From contig NZ_QYRN01000001.1 of NCBI RefSeq assembly GCF_003583935.1, positions 248,001 through 312,000 of the forward strand: DNA of 64,000 bases, written 5' to 3'. Both the position numbers and the translations under genes were made by a program. Below are positions 27,290 through 35,675 of this stretch, one piece after another. Origin of the DNA: Aureimonas flava. Its GTDB lineage: Bacteria; Pseudomonadota; Alphaproteobacteria; Rhizobiales; Rhizobiaceae. Position 1 is the first letter of the stretch. Each line of letters begins with the position of its first letter. A model generated the notes under the pieces. The model did not search any database, was not told the DNA's origin, and saw only the letters and a list, made by a program, of their open reading frames with translations.

Positions 27290-28555
27290 ATGGGGACTCA
27301 AATGCGCACGCACATCATGCGGCTCTTCCGGCAGCGACTGGTTCGCTCTGCCGCGCTTGTTTCGATGGCTTCGATCGCCGCCGGCTGCAGCGCGGACGCG
27401 ACACGCCTGCAGGACGGCTTCTACACGGGCGCCATTCCGAAGGCCCCGGTGCAGAACACCCAGATGGCTGCCGCTCCGGCCGCGCCGACCTATCAGGCCG
27501 CGCCGAGCCAGACCTTCGCCGCCGTGGAGACGCCTGCGGTCAGCCGCTCGTCGCTGCCGCCTCCGCCGGCGTCGTCCTACGGCAACCCGCCGGCCGCTGC
27601 CTCGTCCTATCCCGAGCCCGTTCAGTCCGCCGCGTCCGCGCCGGTCGGCCAGCCGCAGGTCGCGCAGACCTCCGTGTCGCGCGCCATGCCCGCCGCGCAG
27701 CAGCCTGCCGCCGGCTCGCGCGGCGCCAGCGTCACGGTGGAGTCGGGCGATTCGCTCCTCGGCATCGCCCGCCGCACCGGCGTCAGCGTGGCCGACCTCC
27801 GCGCCGCCAACGGGCTGAGCGGCGACAACATCCGCATCGGCCAGACCCTAGTCGTGCCCGGCGGTTCCGCGCCGGCCGCCGCCAACACGCGCGTCGCCTC
27901 GCTCGGCGCGCCGCCGACGACGCTGCAGGCGCAGGCCGCCGCCATCCCGGCGCCGCGCGCAGCGCCGGCCAACCGCCCGGTCGCCGCCGCGCCCGCCCAC
28001 GCGCCGGCCGCGACGGCGCCCGCCCAAGCCGCGGTCGCCCAGCCGCCGAAGGCCGAGCAGCCTGCCGCCGCGCCGAAGGCGGCCGACAGCGCCGTGGCCG
28101 TCGCCGCGCCGCCCCAGCCCACCACGATGGCCAAGGAAGAGGCGCGCCAGGAGGCGTCGCTGCCGCCCGCATCGACCGGAATCGACCAGTTCCGCTGGCC
28201 GGTCCAGGGTCGCGTCGTGAAGAACTTCGGCGACAAGGTCGGCTCGCGCCGGAACGACGGCCTCAACATCTCCGTGCCGCGCGGCACGCCGATCAAGGCC
28301 GCCGAGAACGGCGTGGTCATCTATGCGGGCGAGGGGCTGAAGGAGTTCGGCAAGACCGTGCTCGTGAAGCACGACAACGGCCTTGTGACCGTCTATGGCC
28401 ACGCCGACGACATCCTGGTCCAGCGCGGCTCCACGGTGAAGCGCGGACAGGAAATCGCGACGGCCGGCATGACCGGCGACGCGGACGCCCCGATGCTGCA
28501 CTTCGAGGTGCGCAAGGACTCCTCGCCCGTGAACCCGATGACCTACCTGCGCTGA
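27290..28555 (+). CDS. LysM/M23-domain lipoprotein (NlpD/DipM-like)
   Basis: A 421-residue putative cell-separation factor. The N-terminus is a lipoprotein signal with lipobox IAAGC (Cys about 35). A LysM peptidoglycan-binding domain lies at about 147-190 (VTVESGDSLLGIARRTGVSV ... IGQTLVVPG). A long Ala/Pro-rich linker follows, then a C-terminal M23 fold (about 300-421; NDGLNISVPRGTPIKA, VYGHADDILV, LHFEVRKDSSPVNP). Metal ligands are only partly conserved: the first HxxxD-type site reads NDGLN, suggesting an amidase activator without catalysis, as for NlpD/EnvC. An alternative start is the ATG at 27302. Confidence 0.9.
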   Translation: MGTQMRTHIMRLFRQRLVRSAALVSMASIAAGCSADATRLQDGFYTGAIPKAPVQNTQMAAAPAAPTYQAAPSQTFAAVETPAVSRSSLPPPPASSYGNPPAAASSYPEPVQSAASAPVGQPQVAQTSVSRAMPAAQQPAAGSRGASVTVESGDSLLGIARRTGVSVADLRAANGLSGDNIRIGQTLVVPGGSAPAAANTRVASLGAPPTTLQAQAAAIPAPRAAPANRPVAAAPAHAPAATAPAQAAVAQPPKAEQPAAAPKAADSAVAVAAPPQPTTMAKEEARQEASLPPASTGIDQFRWPVQGRVVKNFGDKVGSRRNDGLNISVPRGTPIKAAENGVVIYAGEGLKEFGKTVLVKHDNGLVTVYGHADDILVQRGSTVKRGQEIATAGMTGDADAPMLHFEVRKDSSPVNPMTYLR

Positions 28556-28580
28556 TCGCCGGCACGGTCCGTTCGATCCG

Positions 28581-28612
28581 AGGCCCCGGCGCCAAGCGCC
28601 GGGGCCTTTTTC
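28581..28612 (+). terminator. Intrinsic terminator after the LysM/M23 gene
   Basis: A 12-bp stem (AGGCCCCGGCGC / GCGCCGGGGCCT) with a 3-base loop is followed by a run of T (28607-28611). It lies 25 bases after the stop and 10 bases before the end of the convergent DUF815 gene. This is one of the clearest terminators in the window. Confidence 0.88.
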
Positions 28613-28622
28613 GTCGCCCGGC

Positions 28623-29495
28623 TCAGATGTCCAGCCGGCGGCCGAGGCGCCCCGCTAGGTCCTGCACGAACTGATAGGCGACCCGGCCGGACCGGTTGCC
28701 GCGCGTGGTCGCCCATTCCAGCGCCTCCGCCCGCAGCGCGTCGGCGTCGATCGCAAGGCCCCCTTCGCGGGCGTATCCCGCGACCATGGCCAGGTAGTCG
28801 TCCTGCGAGCATTTGTGGAAGCCGAGCCACAGGCCGAAGCGATCGGAAAGCGAGACCTTCTCCTCCACCGCCTCGCCCGGATTGATCGCCGTGGACTGCT
28901 CGTTCTCCATCATGTTGCGGGGCAGGAGGTGGCGCCGGTTGGAGGTCGCGTAGAAGAGGACGTTGCTCGGGCGACCCTCCACACCGCCGTCCAGCGCCGC
29001 CTTCAGCGACTTGTAGGCCGTGTCGTCGTGGTCGAACGACAGGTCGTCGCAGAAGAGGAGGATCTGGAACGGCTCGGCCCGCAGGACGTGCATCAGCGCC
29101 GGCAGATGATCGATGTCCTCTCGGTGGATCTCGATCAGCTTCAACGGCGGGTGCGCCGCGCCCAGATCGCGGTTGGCCCACTCGTGCGCCGCCTTCACCA
29201 GCGACGACTTGCCCATGCCCCGTGCGCCCCAGAGAAGGGCGTTGTTGGCGGAAAGTCCTGCGGCGAAGCGGCGGGTGTTCTCCAGGAGGATCTCGCGCGA
29301 GCGGTCGATGCCGCGCAGGAGCTCGACCGGGACGCGGTTCACCCGTGGGACGGCCTGCAGCGTGCCCGGCGGCTGGAACACGAAGCAGTCGGCTCGCGCG
29401 AGGTCGGCGGCGGACGGGGTCGGGGGCGCCATTCGTTCCAGCGCGTCCGCGATGCGGCGCAGGAGCGCGAGCTGGGTGTCTTCGGTCGCGGTCAC
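28623..29495 (-). CDS. DUF815-family AAA-type ATPase
   Basis: A 290-residue P-loop ATPase of the DUF815 family, widespread in alphaproteobacteria. An N-terminal helical part precedes Walker A (LLWGARGMGKSSLVKA, about 87-102) and Walker B (ILLFCDDLSF). A sensor-like YATSNRRHLLP follows, and then the DRFGLWLGFHKCSQDDYL segment. Its molecular role is not known to me. It is convergent with the LysM gene and divergent from yajC. Confidence 0.9.
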   Translation of the reverse strand: MTATEDTQLALLRRIADALERMAPPTPSAADLARADCFVFQPPGTLQAVPRVNRVPVELLRGIDRSREILLENTRRFAAGLSANNALLWGARGMGKSSLVKAAHEWANRDLGAAHPPLKLIEIHREDIDHLPALMHVLRAEPFQILLFCDDLSFDHDDTAYKSLKAALDGGVEGRPSNVLFYATSNRRHLLPRNMMENEQSTAINPGEAVEEKVSLSDRFGLWLGFHKCSQDDYLAMVAGYAREGGLAIDADALRAEALEWATTRGNRSGRVAYQFVQDLAGRLGRRLDI

Positions 29496-29639
29496 AGTCT
29501 CGCTATGTCCTTCTGGAGCCGAGGGAACACTGTTCCGCGCACCGCCGGGTCATGTTGCATTCGTGCCGACCGTTCGTATATTGCGGCCGACTTGTGAAGG
29601 GCGCGATCGCCCGTTTCCGTTCTGTCGAGGAGTGTGTTG

Positions 29640-29981
29640 ATGTTCGTCACGCCGGCTTTTGCCCAGACCGCCGCCGCAGCCGGGGGGCCGGAGAGCATCC
29701 TCATCAGCATCCTGCCCTTCGTCGCGGTCTTCGCGATCATGTACTTCCTGATCATCCGTCCGCAGCGGACCTCCGCCAAGAAGCGCGACGAGATGCTGCG
29801 CAACATCCGTCGCGGCGACACGGTGGTGACCGGCGGCGGCATCATCGCCAAGGTGACCAAGGTGATGGACAACGGCGAGCTCGAGGTTCAGATCTCGGAG
29901 CAGACCAAGATCCGGGTGCTCCAGTCCATGGTCGCCGACGTGCGCACCAAGGGCGAGCCGGTCGCCGCCAACACGAAATAA
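29640..29981 (+). CDS. yajC: Preprotein translocase subunit YajC
   Basis: A 113-residue bitopic accessory of the SecDF-YajC complex. One N-terminal membrane helix (ILISILPFVAVFAIMYFLII) is followed by RPQRTSAKKRDEML and a small cytoplasmic domain (GDTVVTGGGIIAKVTKV). Three adjacent in-frame start codons occur (GTG 29634, TTG 29637, ATG 29640); GAGGAG lies 7 bases before the ATG, which decides for 29640. secDF follows after a short hairpin. Confidence 0.96.
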   Translation: MFVTPAFAQTAAAAGGPESILISILPFVAVFAIMYFLIIRPQRTSAKKRDEMLRNIRRGDTVVTGGGIIAKVTKVMDNGELEVQISEQTKIRVLQSMVADVRTKGEPVAANTK

Positions 29982-30002
29982 CCTCTTTCGAGGTTGCATT
30001 CC

Positions 30003-30026
30003 GAAGGCCGGGGCTTCTCGGCCTTC
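30003..30026 (+). terminator. Hairpin between yajC and secDF
   Basis: GAAGGCCG and CGGCCTTC form an 8-bp stem with an 8-base loop, 21 bases after the yajC stop. There is no T-run. It may attenuate transcription or mark an mRNA processing site between yajC and secDF. Confidence 0.4.
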
Positions 30027-30102
30027 ATCACGTCGATCCGCCGTGAGGCGGGGACGGGCGGGGGCGCGAGCCACTCGCCCTTCGCCATGATTCGAGGACG
30101 TC

Positions 30103-32691
30103 ATGCTTCACTTCTCCCGCTGGAAAACCGTCCTCATCTGGCTAGCGGTGGTTGCCGGCGTCCTGTTCGCGATGCCGAATCTCCTGACCCAGTCTCAGCG
30201 GGACTCGCTGCCGGGCTTCATGCCGCATCGTCCGATGACGCTCGGCCTCGACCTTCAGGGCGGGTCCTACGTCCTCCTCGAAGTGGATCGTGCCTCGCTG
30301 GTCAACGACCGGCTCCAGAGCCTTCGCGACGACGTGCAGCTCTCCTTGCGCAACGCGAATGTCGGCTTCGCCAACCTCGCGGAGCGCGACGGCGGGGTGG
30401 AGTTCACGCTTCGTGATCCCACGGCGGGCGCGGCGGCCCGCACGGCCCTTCAGAACCTGACATCCCCGATCTCGACCAACCTCCTGGCGGGCGGATCGGT
30501 CGCGGAAACGGCGCTCACCGAGCCGCAGCCGGCCACCTTCCGCCTGGCGCCGACGGAGGAGGGGATCAACTACCGCCTCTCGACCGCCGTGGCGCAGTCG
30601 ATCGAGGTGGTCCGCCGGCGCGTCGACGAGCTTGGCACCACCGAGCCGGTGATCCAGCGCCAGGGCCTCGACCGCATCATGGTCCAGGTGCCCGGCCTCC
30701 AGGACCCGGCTCGCCTCAAGGCGCTCCTCAATCAGACCGCGCGGCTGACCTTTCGGCTGGTGGACGTGAACAATTCGGCGGCCGCGGTGCAGGGCGGGCA
30801 GCAGCCCGTGCCGGCCGGCTCGGAGCTCCTCCAGACCAACGACAACCCGCCCCAGCCGGTGCTGGTGCAGCGGCAGGTGATGATCTCGGGCGAGAACCTT
30901 TCGGACGCCCAGGCCGGCTTCGATCAGCAGACCAACCAGCCGGTGGTCAACATCCGCTTCGATTCGCGCGGCGCGCAGCGTTTCGGCGAGGTGACCCAGC
31001 AGAACGTCGGGCGGCCCTTCGCCATCGTCCTGGACGACAAGGTCCTGTCCGCGCCCAACATCCGCGAGCCGATCCTCGGCGGCCAGGCGCAGATCTCGGG
31101 CAACTTCACCGTCCAGTCGGCGAACGACCTCGCCGTGCTGCTCCGAGCCGGCGCCCTGCCGGCGACGCTGGACATCATCGAGGAGCGCACGGTCGGACCG
31201 GGCCTCGGTGCGGATTCGATCGCCGCCGGCCAGAACGCGGGCATCATCGGCGCCGCATTCGTGGTCGTCTTCATGTTCGTCGCCTACGGCTTCCTCGGCA
31301 TCATCGCCAACGTGGCGCTGCTCGTGAACGTCGTACTGCTCGTGGCGCTCCTGTCCGTGCTCGGCTCGACGCTGACGCTGCCCGGCATCGCCGGCATCGT
31401 GCTCACCATGGGCATGGCGGTCGATTCGAACGTCCTGATCTACGAGCGCATTCTCGAGGAGCGGAGAAACGGTCGCTCGGTGGTGCAGTCCATCGACGCC
31501 GGCTTCCACAAGGCGCTCGGCACCATCATGGATGCGAACGTCACGACGCTGATCGCGGCGGTGATCCTGTTCTTCCTGGGTTCCGGCCCGGTGCGCGGCT
31601 TCGCCGTGACGCTGGCGCTCGGCATCTTCACCACCATCTTCACCGCGCTGACGCTGACGCGCTGGCTCGTGGCCTTCTGGGTCCGCCGGCGCCGCCCGAA
31701 GGAGGTTCCGAAAGGCTGGGTCTCCTTCGTGCCGCACGGCACGGTGATCCGCTTCATGGCGATCCGCAAGTGGGCTTTCGCCATCACCATCGGCCTGTCG
31801 CTCGCCTCGATCGGCAGCCTGTTCGTGGGTGGGCTCAACTTCGGCATCGACTTCACCGGCGGCACGGTTCTGGAGGTGAAGTCCACGGCACCGCAGGCCG
31901 ACGTCGCCAAGATCCGCGAGGACCTGACGCCGATCATCGAGGGCGACGTGCAGGTGCAGGAATTCGGCTCGCCGCAGGACGTGCTGATCCGCTACGCCGT
32001 GCAGGAGCAGGACCAGCAGACGCCGCAGGCGAGCGTCAACGCGGTGCGTGCCGCGCTGCAGGCCGACTACACGTTCGAGCGCGTCGAGGTGGTCGGGCCG
32101 ACGGTGTCGGGCGAGCTCGCCTGGGCGGCGATCGTCGGCGTCGCCGCCTCGCTGCTGGCCATCGCCGCCTATGTCTGGATTCGGTTCGAGTGGCAGTTCG
32201 CGATCGGCGCGCTGCTGGCGACCGCGCACGACGTCGCCATGACGATGGGTTTCCTCGTGGTGACGCAGCTCGAGTTCAACCTGACCTCGATCGCCGCGCT
32301 CCTGACCATCGTCGGCTATTCGCTGAACGACACGGTCGTGGTGTTCGACCGCATCCGCGAGAACCTTCGCAAGTACAAAAAGATGCCGATTTCCGACATC
32401 ATCGACCGGTCGCTCAACGAAACCCTGTCGCGCACCATCCTGACGGCGGCGACGCTGGTCCTGGCGCTGGTCGCACTCTACGGCTTCGGCGGCGACGTGA
32501 TCCGCGTCTTCGTGGCGCCGATGCTCGCGGGCGTGCTGGTCGGCGTCTACTCTTCGGTGTTCATCGCGGCCCCGGTCCTGATCTACTTCAAGCTGCGGCC
32601 GGAGACGATCCGCGGCGGCGAGGCGGAGGAGAACGCGGACGGGACCAAGAAGCCTCGCGTCGGCAACGCGCCGCGTGCCGGGCGGGCCTGA
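30103..32691 (+). CDS. secDF: Fused protein translocase subunit SecDF
   Basis: An 862-residue SecD-SecF fusion that uses the proton gradient to pull proteins through SecYEG. The SecD half (about 1-525) begins with a membrane helix and MTLGLDLQGGSYVLLEVD, then a large periplasmic domain and six-helix membrane part with GMAVDSNVLIYERILEE. The SecF half (about 550-862) carries LNFGIDFTGGTVLEVK and GYSLNDTVVVFDRIREN. Fusion of the two subunits is common in Hyphomicrobiales. It is followed immediately by the NDUFAF3-like gene. Confidence 0.97.
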   Translation: MLHFSRWKTVLIWLAVVAGVLFAMPNLLTQSQRDSLPGFMPHRPMTLGLDLQGGSYVLLEVDRASLVNDRLQSLRDDVQLSLRNANVGFANLAERDGGVEFTLRDPTAGAAARTALQNLTSPISTNLLAGGSVAETALTEPQPATFRLAPTEEGINYRLSTAVAQSIEVVRRRVDELGTTEPVIQRQGLDRIMVQVPGLQDPARLKALLNQTARLTFRLVDVNNSAAAVQGGQQPVPAGSELLQTNDNPPQPVLVQRQVMISGENLSDAQAGFDQQTNQPVVNIRFDSRGAQRFGEVTQQNVGRPFAIVLDDKVLSAPNIREPILGGQAQISGNFTVQSANDLAVLLRAGALPATLDIIEERTVGPGLGADSIAAGQNAGIIGAAFVVVFMFVAYGFLGIIANVALLVNVVLLVALLSVLGSTLTLPGIAGIVLTMGMAVDSNVLIYERILEERRNGRSVVQSIDAGFHKALGTIMDANVTTLIAAVILFFLGSGPVRGFAVTLALGIFTTIFTALTLTRWLVAFWVRRRRPKEVPKGWVSFVPHGTVIRFMAIRKWAFAITIGLSLASIGSLFVGGLNFGIDFTGGTVLEVKSTAPQADVAKIREDLTPIIEGDVQVQEFGSPQDVLIRYAVQEQDQQTPQASVNAVRAALQADYTFERVEVVGPTVSGELAWAAIVGVAASLLAIAAYVWIRFEWQFAIGALLATAHDVAMTMGFLVVTQLEFNLTSIAALLTIVGYSLNDTVVVFDRIRENLRKYKKMPISDIIDRSLNETLSRTILTAATLVLALVALYGFGGDVIRVFVAPMLAGVLVGVYSSVFIAAPVLIYFKLRPETIRGGEAEENADGTKKPRVGNAPRAGRA

Positions 32692-32692
32692 G

Positions 32693-33076
32693 GTGAACGG
32701 CGAGGTTCGCGACGCGCACTATCCGCGTCGCGCCCCCATCGACGCCTACGGCAACGGTGGGTTCCGCTTCGCCGACATGTCGCATCGCGGCTCGATCCTC
32801 TGCCTGCCGTCCGGCATCTACGGCTGGTCGGCCACCGCCGAGCAACCGTTTTCGGGGGATCGCCTGATGAAGGTGCTGGAGGAAGCCGACGACATCCGCT
32901 TCCTTCTCTTCGGCACGGGAGCGGACATCCGCCGGCCGCCGGCACCGCTGCTGGCACGCCTGCGCGATCGCGGGATCTCGTGCGATCCGATGTCCACCGG
33001 CGCGGCGGTGCGGACCTACAACATCATGCTTTCGGAAGGCCGCCCGGTCGCCGCCGCGCTCGTGGCGGTGGAATGA
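32693..33076 (+). CDS. Mth938/NDUFAF3-like protein (DUF498)
   Basis: A 127-residue cytoplasmic protein of the Mth938 / NDUFAF3 family. It shows IDAYGNGGFRFADMSHRGS near the N-terminus and FGTGADIRRPPAPLLARLRD in the C-terminal half. Mitochondrial NDUFAF3 is a complex I assembly factor. The GTG at 32693, one base past the secDF stop, is chosen because MNGEVRDAHYPRRAP matches the family N-terminus; a GTG at 32675 inside secDF is the alternative. Its stop overlaps the next start (ATGA), so it is co-translated with the NDUFAF6-like gene. Confidence 0.88.
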   Translation: MNGEVRDAHYPRRAPIDAYGNGGFRFADMSHRGSILCLPSGIYGWSATAEQPFSGDRLMKVLEEADDIRFLLFGTGADIRRPPAPLLARLRDRGISCDPMSTGAAVRTYNIMLSEGRPVAAALVAVE

Positions 33077-33903
33077 CGCGAGAGCCGGCTTTCGCCGACG
33101 CCTATGCCGAGTGCGCGCGCATCGTGCAGGAGGGCGACCCGGATCGGGCCGTCTCGGTCGGCTTCGCCCCGGAATCGTGCCGGGACGGTCTCTGGGCGCT
33201 CTACGCCTTCGCGCTGGAAACGGCGCGGGTGCGCGATCACGTGAGCCAGCCGTTGCCGGGCGAAATCCGCCTGCAATGGTGGCGCGACCGTCTGAACGCC
33301 GAGGATGCGGAGCCGGAGGCGGCGGGGCAGGGCTCGCCGATCGCCACCGCGCTGGCCGACACGGTGCGGCGCCACGACCTGCCGCTGGACGCCTTCGACC
33401 GGTATCTCGACGCCCGGATCTTCGATCTCTACGCCGACCCGATGGGCGACCGGCCGGAATTCGAGGCCTATGCCGGTGAGACGCAGTCGGCCGTCATCAT
33501 GCTGGCCGCGATGATCCTCGACCGGGCCGAGGCACCGAAGGCGGCGGACGCGGCGGGCCATGCCGGGGTCGCGGCCTGCGCCGCCTGGATCGTGCGGGAC
33601 GCCGCTCGGCACCGCGCGCGCCATCAGGTGTTCGCGCCGGCCGATCTCCTGGCGGCGACCGGGCTGGACGCTTCCGGCTGGCTCGTCGGCGGAAGCGCGG
33701 CCGAACCGGCCCGCCAAGCCGTGATCGCCTTCGCGCGGGAGCACGAGCAGCGTGCGGAGGCACAGGTCGCTCGGCTCGCGCCGTCCCTTCGCCCCGCCTT
33801 GCTGCCGGCGCTCTTCGCGGCTCGCTCGATCGAGCGGACAAGTCCCTCGGTTTCCGAGCCGATGCGCCGCCTTTGGTTCTATTGGCGGACCATGCGCCGC
33901 TGA
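33073..33903 (+). CDS. NDUFAF6-like squalene/phytoene synthase-family protein
   Basis: A 276-residue protein with the squalene/phytoene synthase fold but without its Asp-rich catalytic motif. The first motif region reads FALETARVRDHVSQP, closely resembling the corresponding stretch of human NDUFAF6 (complex I assembly) rather than a DxxxD prenyl-diphosphate site. The second conserved region (ARIFDLYADPM ... YAGETQSAVI) is also NDUFAF6-like. It starts at the ATG overlapping the previous stop. The pairing with the NDUFAF3-like gene behind secDF supports an assembly role rather than carotenoid synthesis. Confidence 0.86.
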   Translation: MTREPAFADAYAECARIVQEGDPDRAVSVGFAPESCRDGLWALYAFALETARVRDHVSQPLPGEIRLQWWRDRLNAEDAEPEAAGQGSPIATALADTVRRHDLPLDAFDRYLDARIFDLYADPMGDRPEFEAYAGETQSAVIMLAAMILDRAEAPKAADAAGHAGVAACAAWIVRDAARHRARHQVFAPADLLAATGLDASGWLVGGSAAEPARQAVIAFAREHEQRAEAQVARLAPSLRPALLPALFAARSIERTSPSVSEPMRRLWFYWRTMRR

Positions 33904-33926
33904 GGCGCCGGCAGGGAGTGCCCGAC

Positions 33927-35663
33927 ATGCTGCGCGCCGTCCTTCGACCCGTCCGTCTCCTGCGCTCGCTCTCGGTGCGGGCCGGCCAGGCCACCTTCCG
34001 CTTCCCGGCCGCGGCGGCAGCGATCATCGCGATCGGTTTGATCGCGAACTGGACGGTGCGACGCGACTTCGATGTGGCCGAACCGCTGGCCCGCGTGCTT
34101 CTGGCGCTGACGGCGGGGGCGGCGGCCTCCGTCGCCATGACGCTCCTTGCGGAAAGTCGCGGCGCGGTCGCGATCGCCGCACGGCTGGCCGGTGGGCTCG
34201 CGCTCGCGGCGACGGCCGCCGCCGTCGGCTTCGCGCATCCCTTTCTGCTGCATGGACCCGCGCTGACGATCGCGATCGTCGCGGCCGTGCCGCTCGCGCC
34301 GTTCGTCGGGCGCGGGTCGTCGCGCGCCTTCTGGGACTTCGCTCTCTGGACCGCGCTCGGCGTCACGCTCGGATGGTTCTCCGTGCTGATCTTCCTGCTG
34401 GGCTTCACGGCCATCTTCGAGATGGTGCGGACGCTGTTCGGCTTCGGCCTCGGCGGCGACGCCTACAGCCATCTCTTCGCCACCGGCCTGACGCTCGTCG
34501 GGCCGCTGTTCGCCCTCGGACGGATTCCCCATCCCGGCGAAGTGGAGGCGCGGGACTGGGCGGGCGATCGCCTGGAGCGCGCGGTGCGCCCGCTGTTCGA
34601 ATGGATCACGGCGCCGCTGGTCCTCGCGGTCGCCGTCATCATCCACGCCTATGCCGCGCGGATCGCGCTGACCGGCAACGTGCCGATCGGCGAGATCGGC
34701 TGGGTGGTGCTCCTGTATGGTGCCTTCGTGCTGTCCTTGCGCGTCGGGCTCGAGCCGTTCCTCGCGCACTTGCCTCAGCCGGCACGATTCGTGGCGCATC
34801 GCTGGGCCGCCATGCTGGTCGTACCGCTCGCGCTTTTCGCCTATGCCCTGGCCGTGCGGGTGGCCGCGGAGGGATGGACGGTGGAGCGGTACTTCGCCGC
34901 CGCCTACGGCGTGGCGGCGGCCCTTGCCGTCCTGCTGCAGCTTGCGCCGCGCACGCGGTCGGACATCCGTCTCGTGGTCGCCGTCCCGCCCGTTCTCCTG
35001 GCGCTGTCGACGTTCGGCCCCTGGGGCGTCGCCGATACGGTGGGGCGCAGCCAGGTGGCGATGATCGAGCGGCGCGACGGCGAGGCGCTGCGTGGGGGCG
35101 CCGAGACGATCCGCGGCCTGGACGCGCCCGCGCGCCAGTCGCTTCTGTCGCGGCTCAGCGTCCTGGAGACGGTGGAACGGACGGATCGTCTCGCGCCGCT
35201 TCTCGGTGCGGTCGGAAGCGGGGATGCCGCGCAGCGCGTCGCCGCGCTTCGGGGCGCGTTGAACGAGGGCGCGGCCCTCGAGACGCAGGCGGCGGAAGCG
35301 GAGAACCAGAGCTTCTCGGTCGACGGCGCCTTCGATGTGGGCGGCTTCGACCGCGTCTTCCCGGCGCTCGATGCGGCCGTCGGACGAACCGATGGCAGCG
35401 TGCCCATGCGCCTCGACGGGCGATGGCTCGTGGTCACCTATCGCGGACGGACGGACCGCTTCGAGCTTCCGCCGACGCTCGGCCGGCCGAGCGGGCGCGC
35501 GCCGAGCGGAGGCCTTCCGCCGCTGGTGATCGATCTGCGGTCGGCGGAAGGACGCAGCCTGCGCCTGCGTCTCTCGCGCGTGCGCCGGGACGCGCAAGGC
35601 GTTCCGGTCTTCGTCCAGGGCTCGCTCGCCCTGCGGCACGGCGAATGGGCGAGCCCGCCCTGA
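33927..35663 (+). CDS. DUF4153-type multi-spanning membrane protein
   Basis: A 578-residue membrane protein with about 10-12 predicted helices in the first 370 residues (for example AAAAIIAIGLIANWTV and LIFLLGFTAIFEMVRTLFGF). A hydrophilic C-terminal region (about 380-578) follows, with repeated Leu/Arg-rich segments and a final beta-like part. The arrangement is that of DUF4153 family proteins; function unknown. GGGAG 8 bases before the ATG at 33927 supports the start. It is convergent with trmFO, 12 bases apart, with no terminator visible between. Confidence 0.8.
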   Translation: MLRAVLRPVRLLRSLSVRAGQATFRFPAAAAAIIAIGLIANWTVRRDFDVAEPLARVLLALTAGAAASVAMTLLAESRGAVAIAARLAGGLALAATAAAVGFAHPFLLHGPALTIAIVAAVPLAPFVGRGSSRAFWDFALWTALGVTLGWFSVLIFLLGFTAIFEMVRTLFGFGLGGDAYSHLFATGLTLVGPLFALGRIPHPGEVEARDWAGDRLERAVRPLFEWITAPLVLAVAVIIHAYAARIALTGNVPIGEIGWVVLLYGAFVLSLRVGLEPFLAHLPQPARFVAHRWAAMLVVPLALFAYALAVRVAAEGWTVERYFAAAYGVAAALAVLLQLAPRTRSDIRLVVAVPPVLLALSTFGPWGVADTVGRSQVAMIERRDGEALRGGAETIRGLDAPARQSLLSRLSVLETVERTDRLAPLLGAVGSGDAAQRVAALRGALNEGAALETQAAEAENQSFSVDGAFDVGGFDRVFPALDAAVGRTDGSVPMRLDGRWLVVTYRGRTDRFELPPTLGRPSGRAPSGGLPPLVIDLRSAEGRSLRLRLSRVRRDAQGVPVFVQGSLALRHGEWASPP

Positions 35664-35675
35664 CGGGCGAAGCGC

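Noticed and set aside
27430-28150. Ala/Pro-rich stretches of the LysM/M23 gene as tandem repeats or a mobile repeat.
   Set aside because: These are ordinary low-complexity linkers of a lipoprotein, without a regular repeat unit at the DNA level.
29524-29536. Palindrome GGAACA-C-TGTTCC between the DUF815 gene and yajC as a LexA or EcfG site.
   Set aside because: Alphaproteobacterial LexA boxes are direct GTTC-N7-GTTC repeats, and no CGTT lies 16-17 bases after GGAAC; the palindrome remains unexplained but too short to assert.
30142-32229. A 695-residue minus-strand frame opposite secDF.
   Set aside because: Antisense to secDF, His/Arg/Asp-rich low-quality sequence.
33073-33903. Annotation as a carotenoid or squalene synthase.
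   Set aside because: The Asp-rich catalytic motif is missing, the sequence matches the NDUFAF6 pattern and no carotenoid genes are near.
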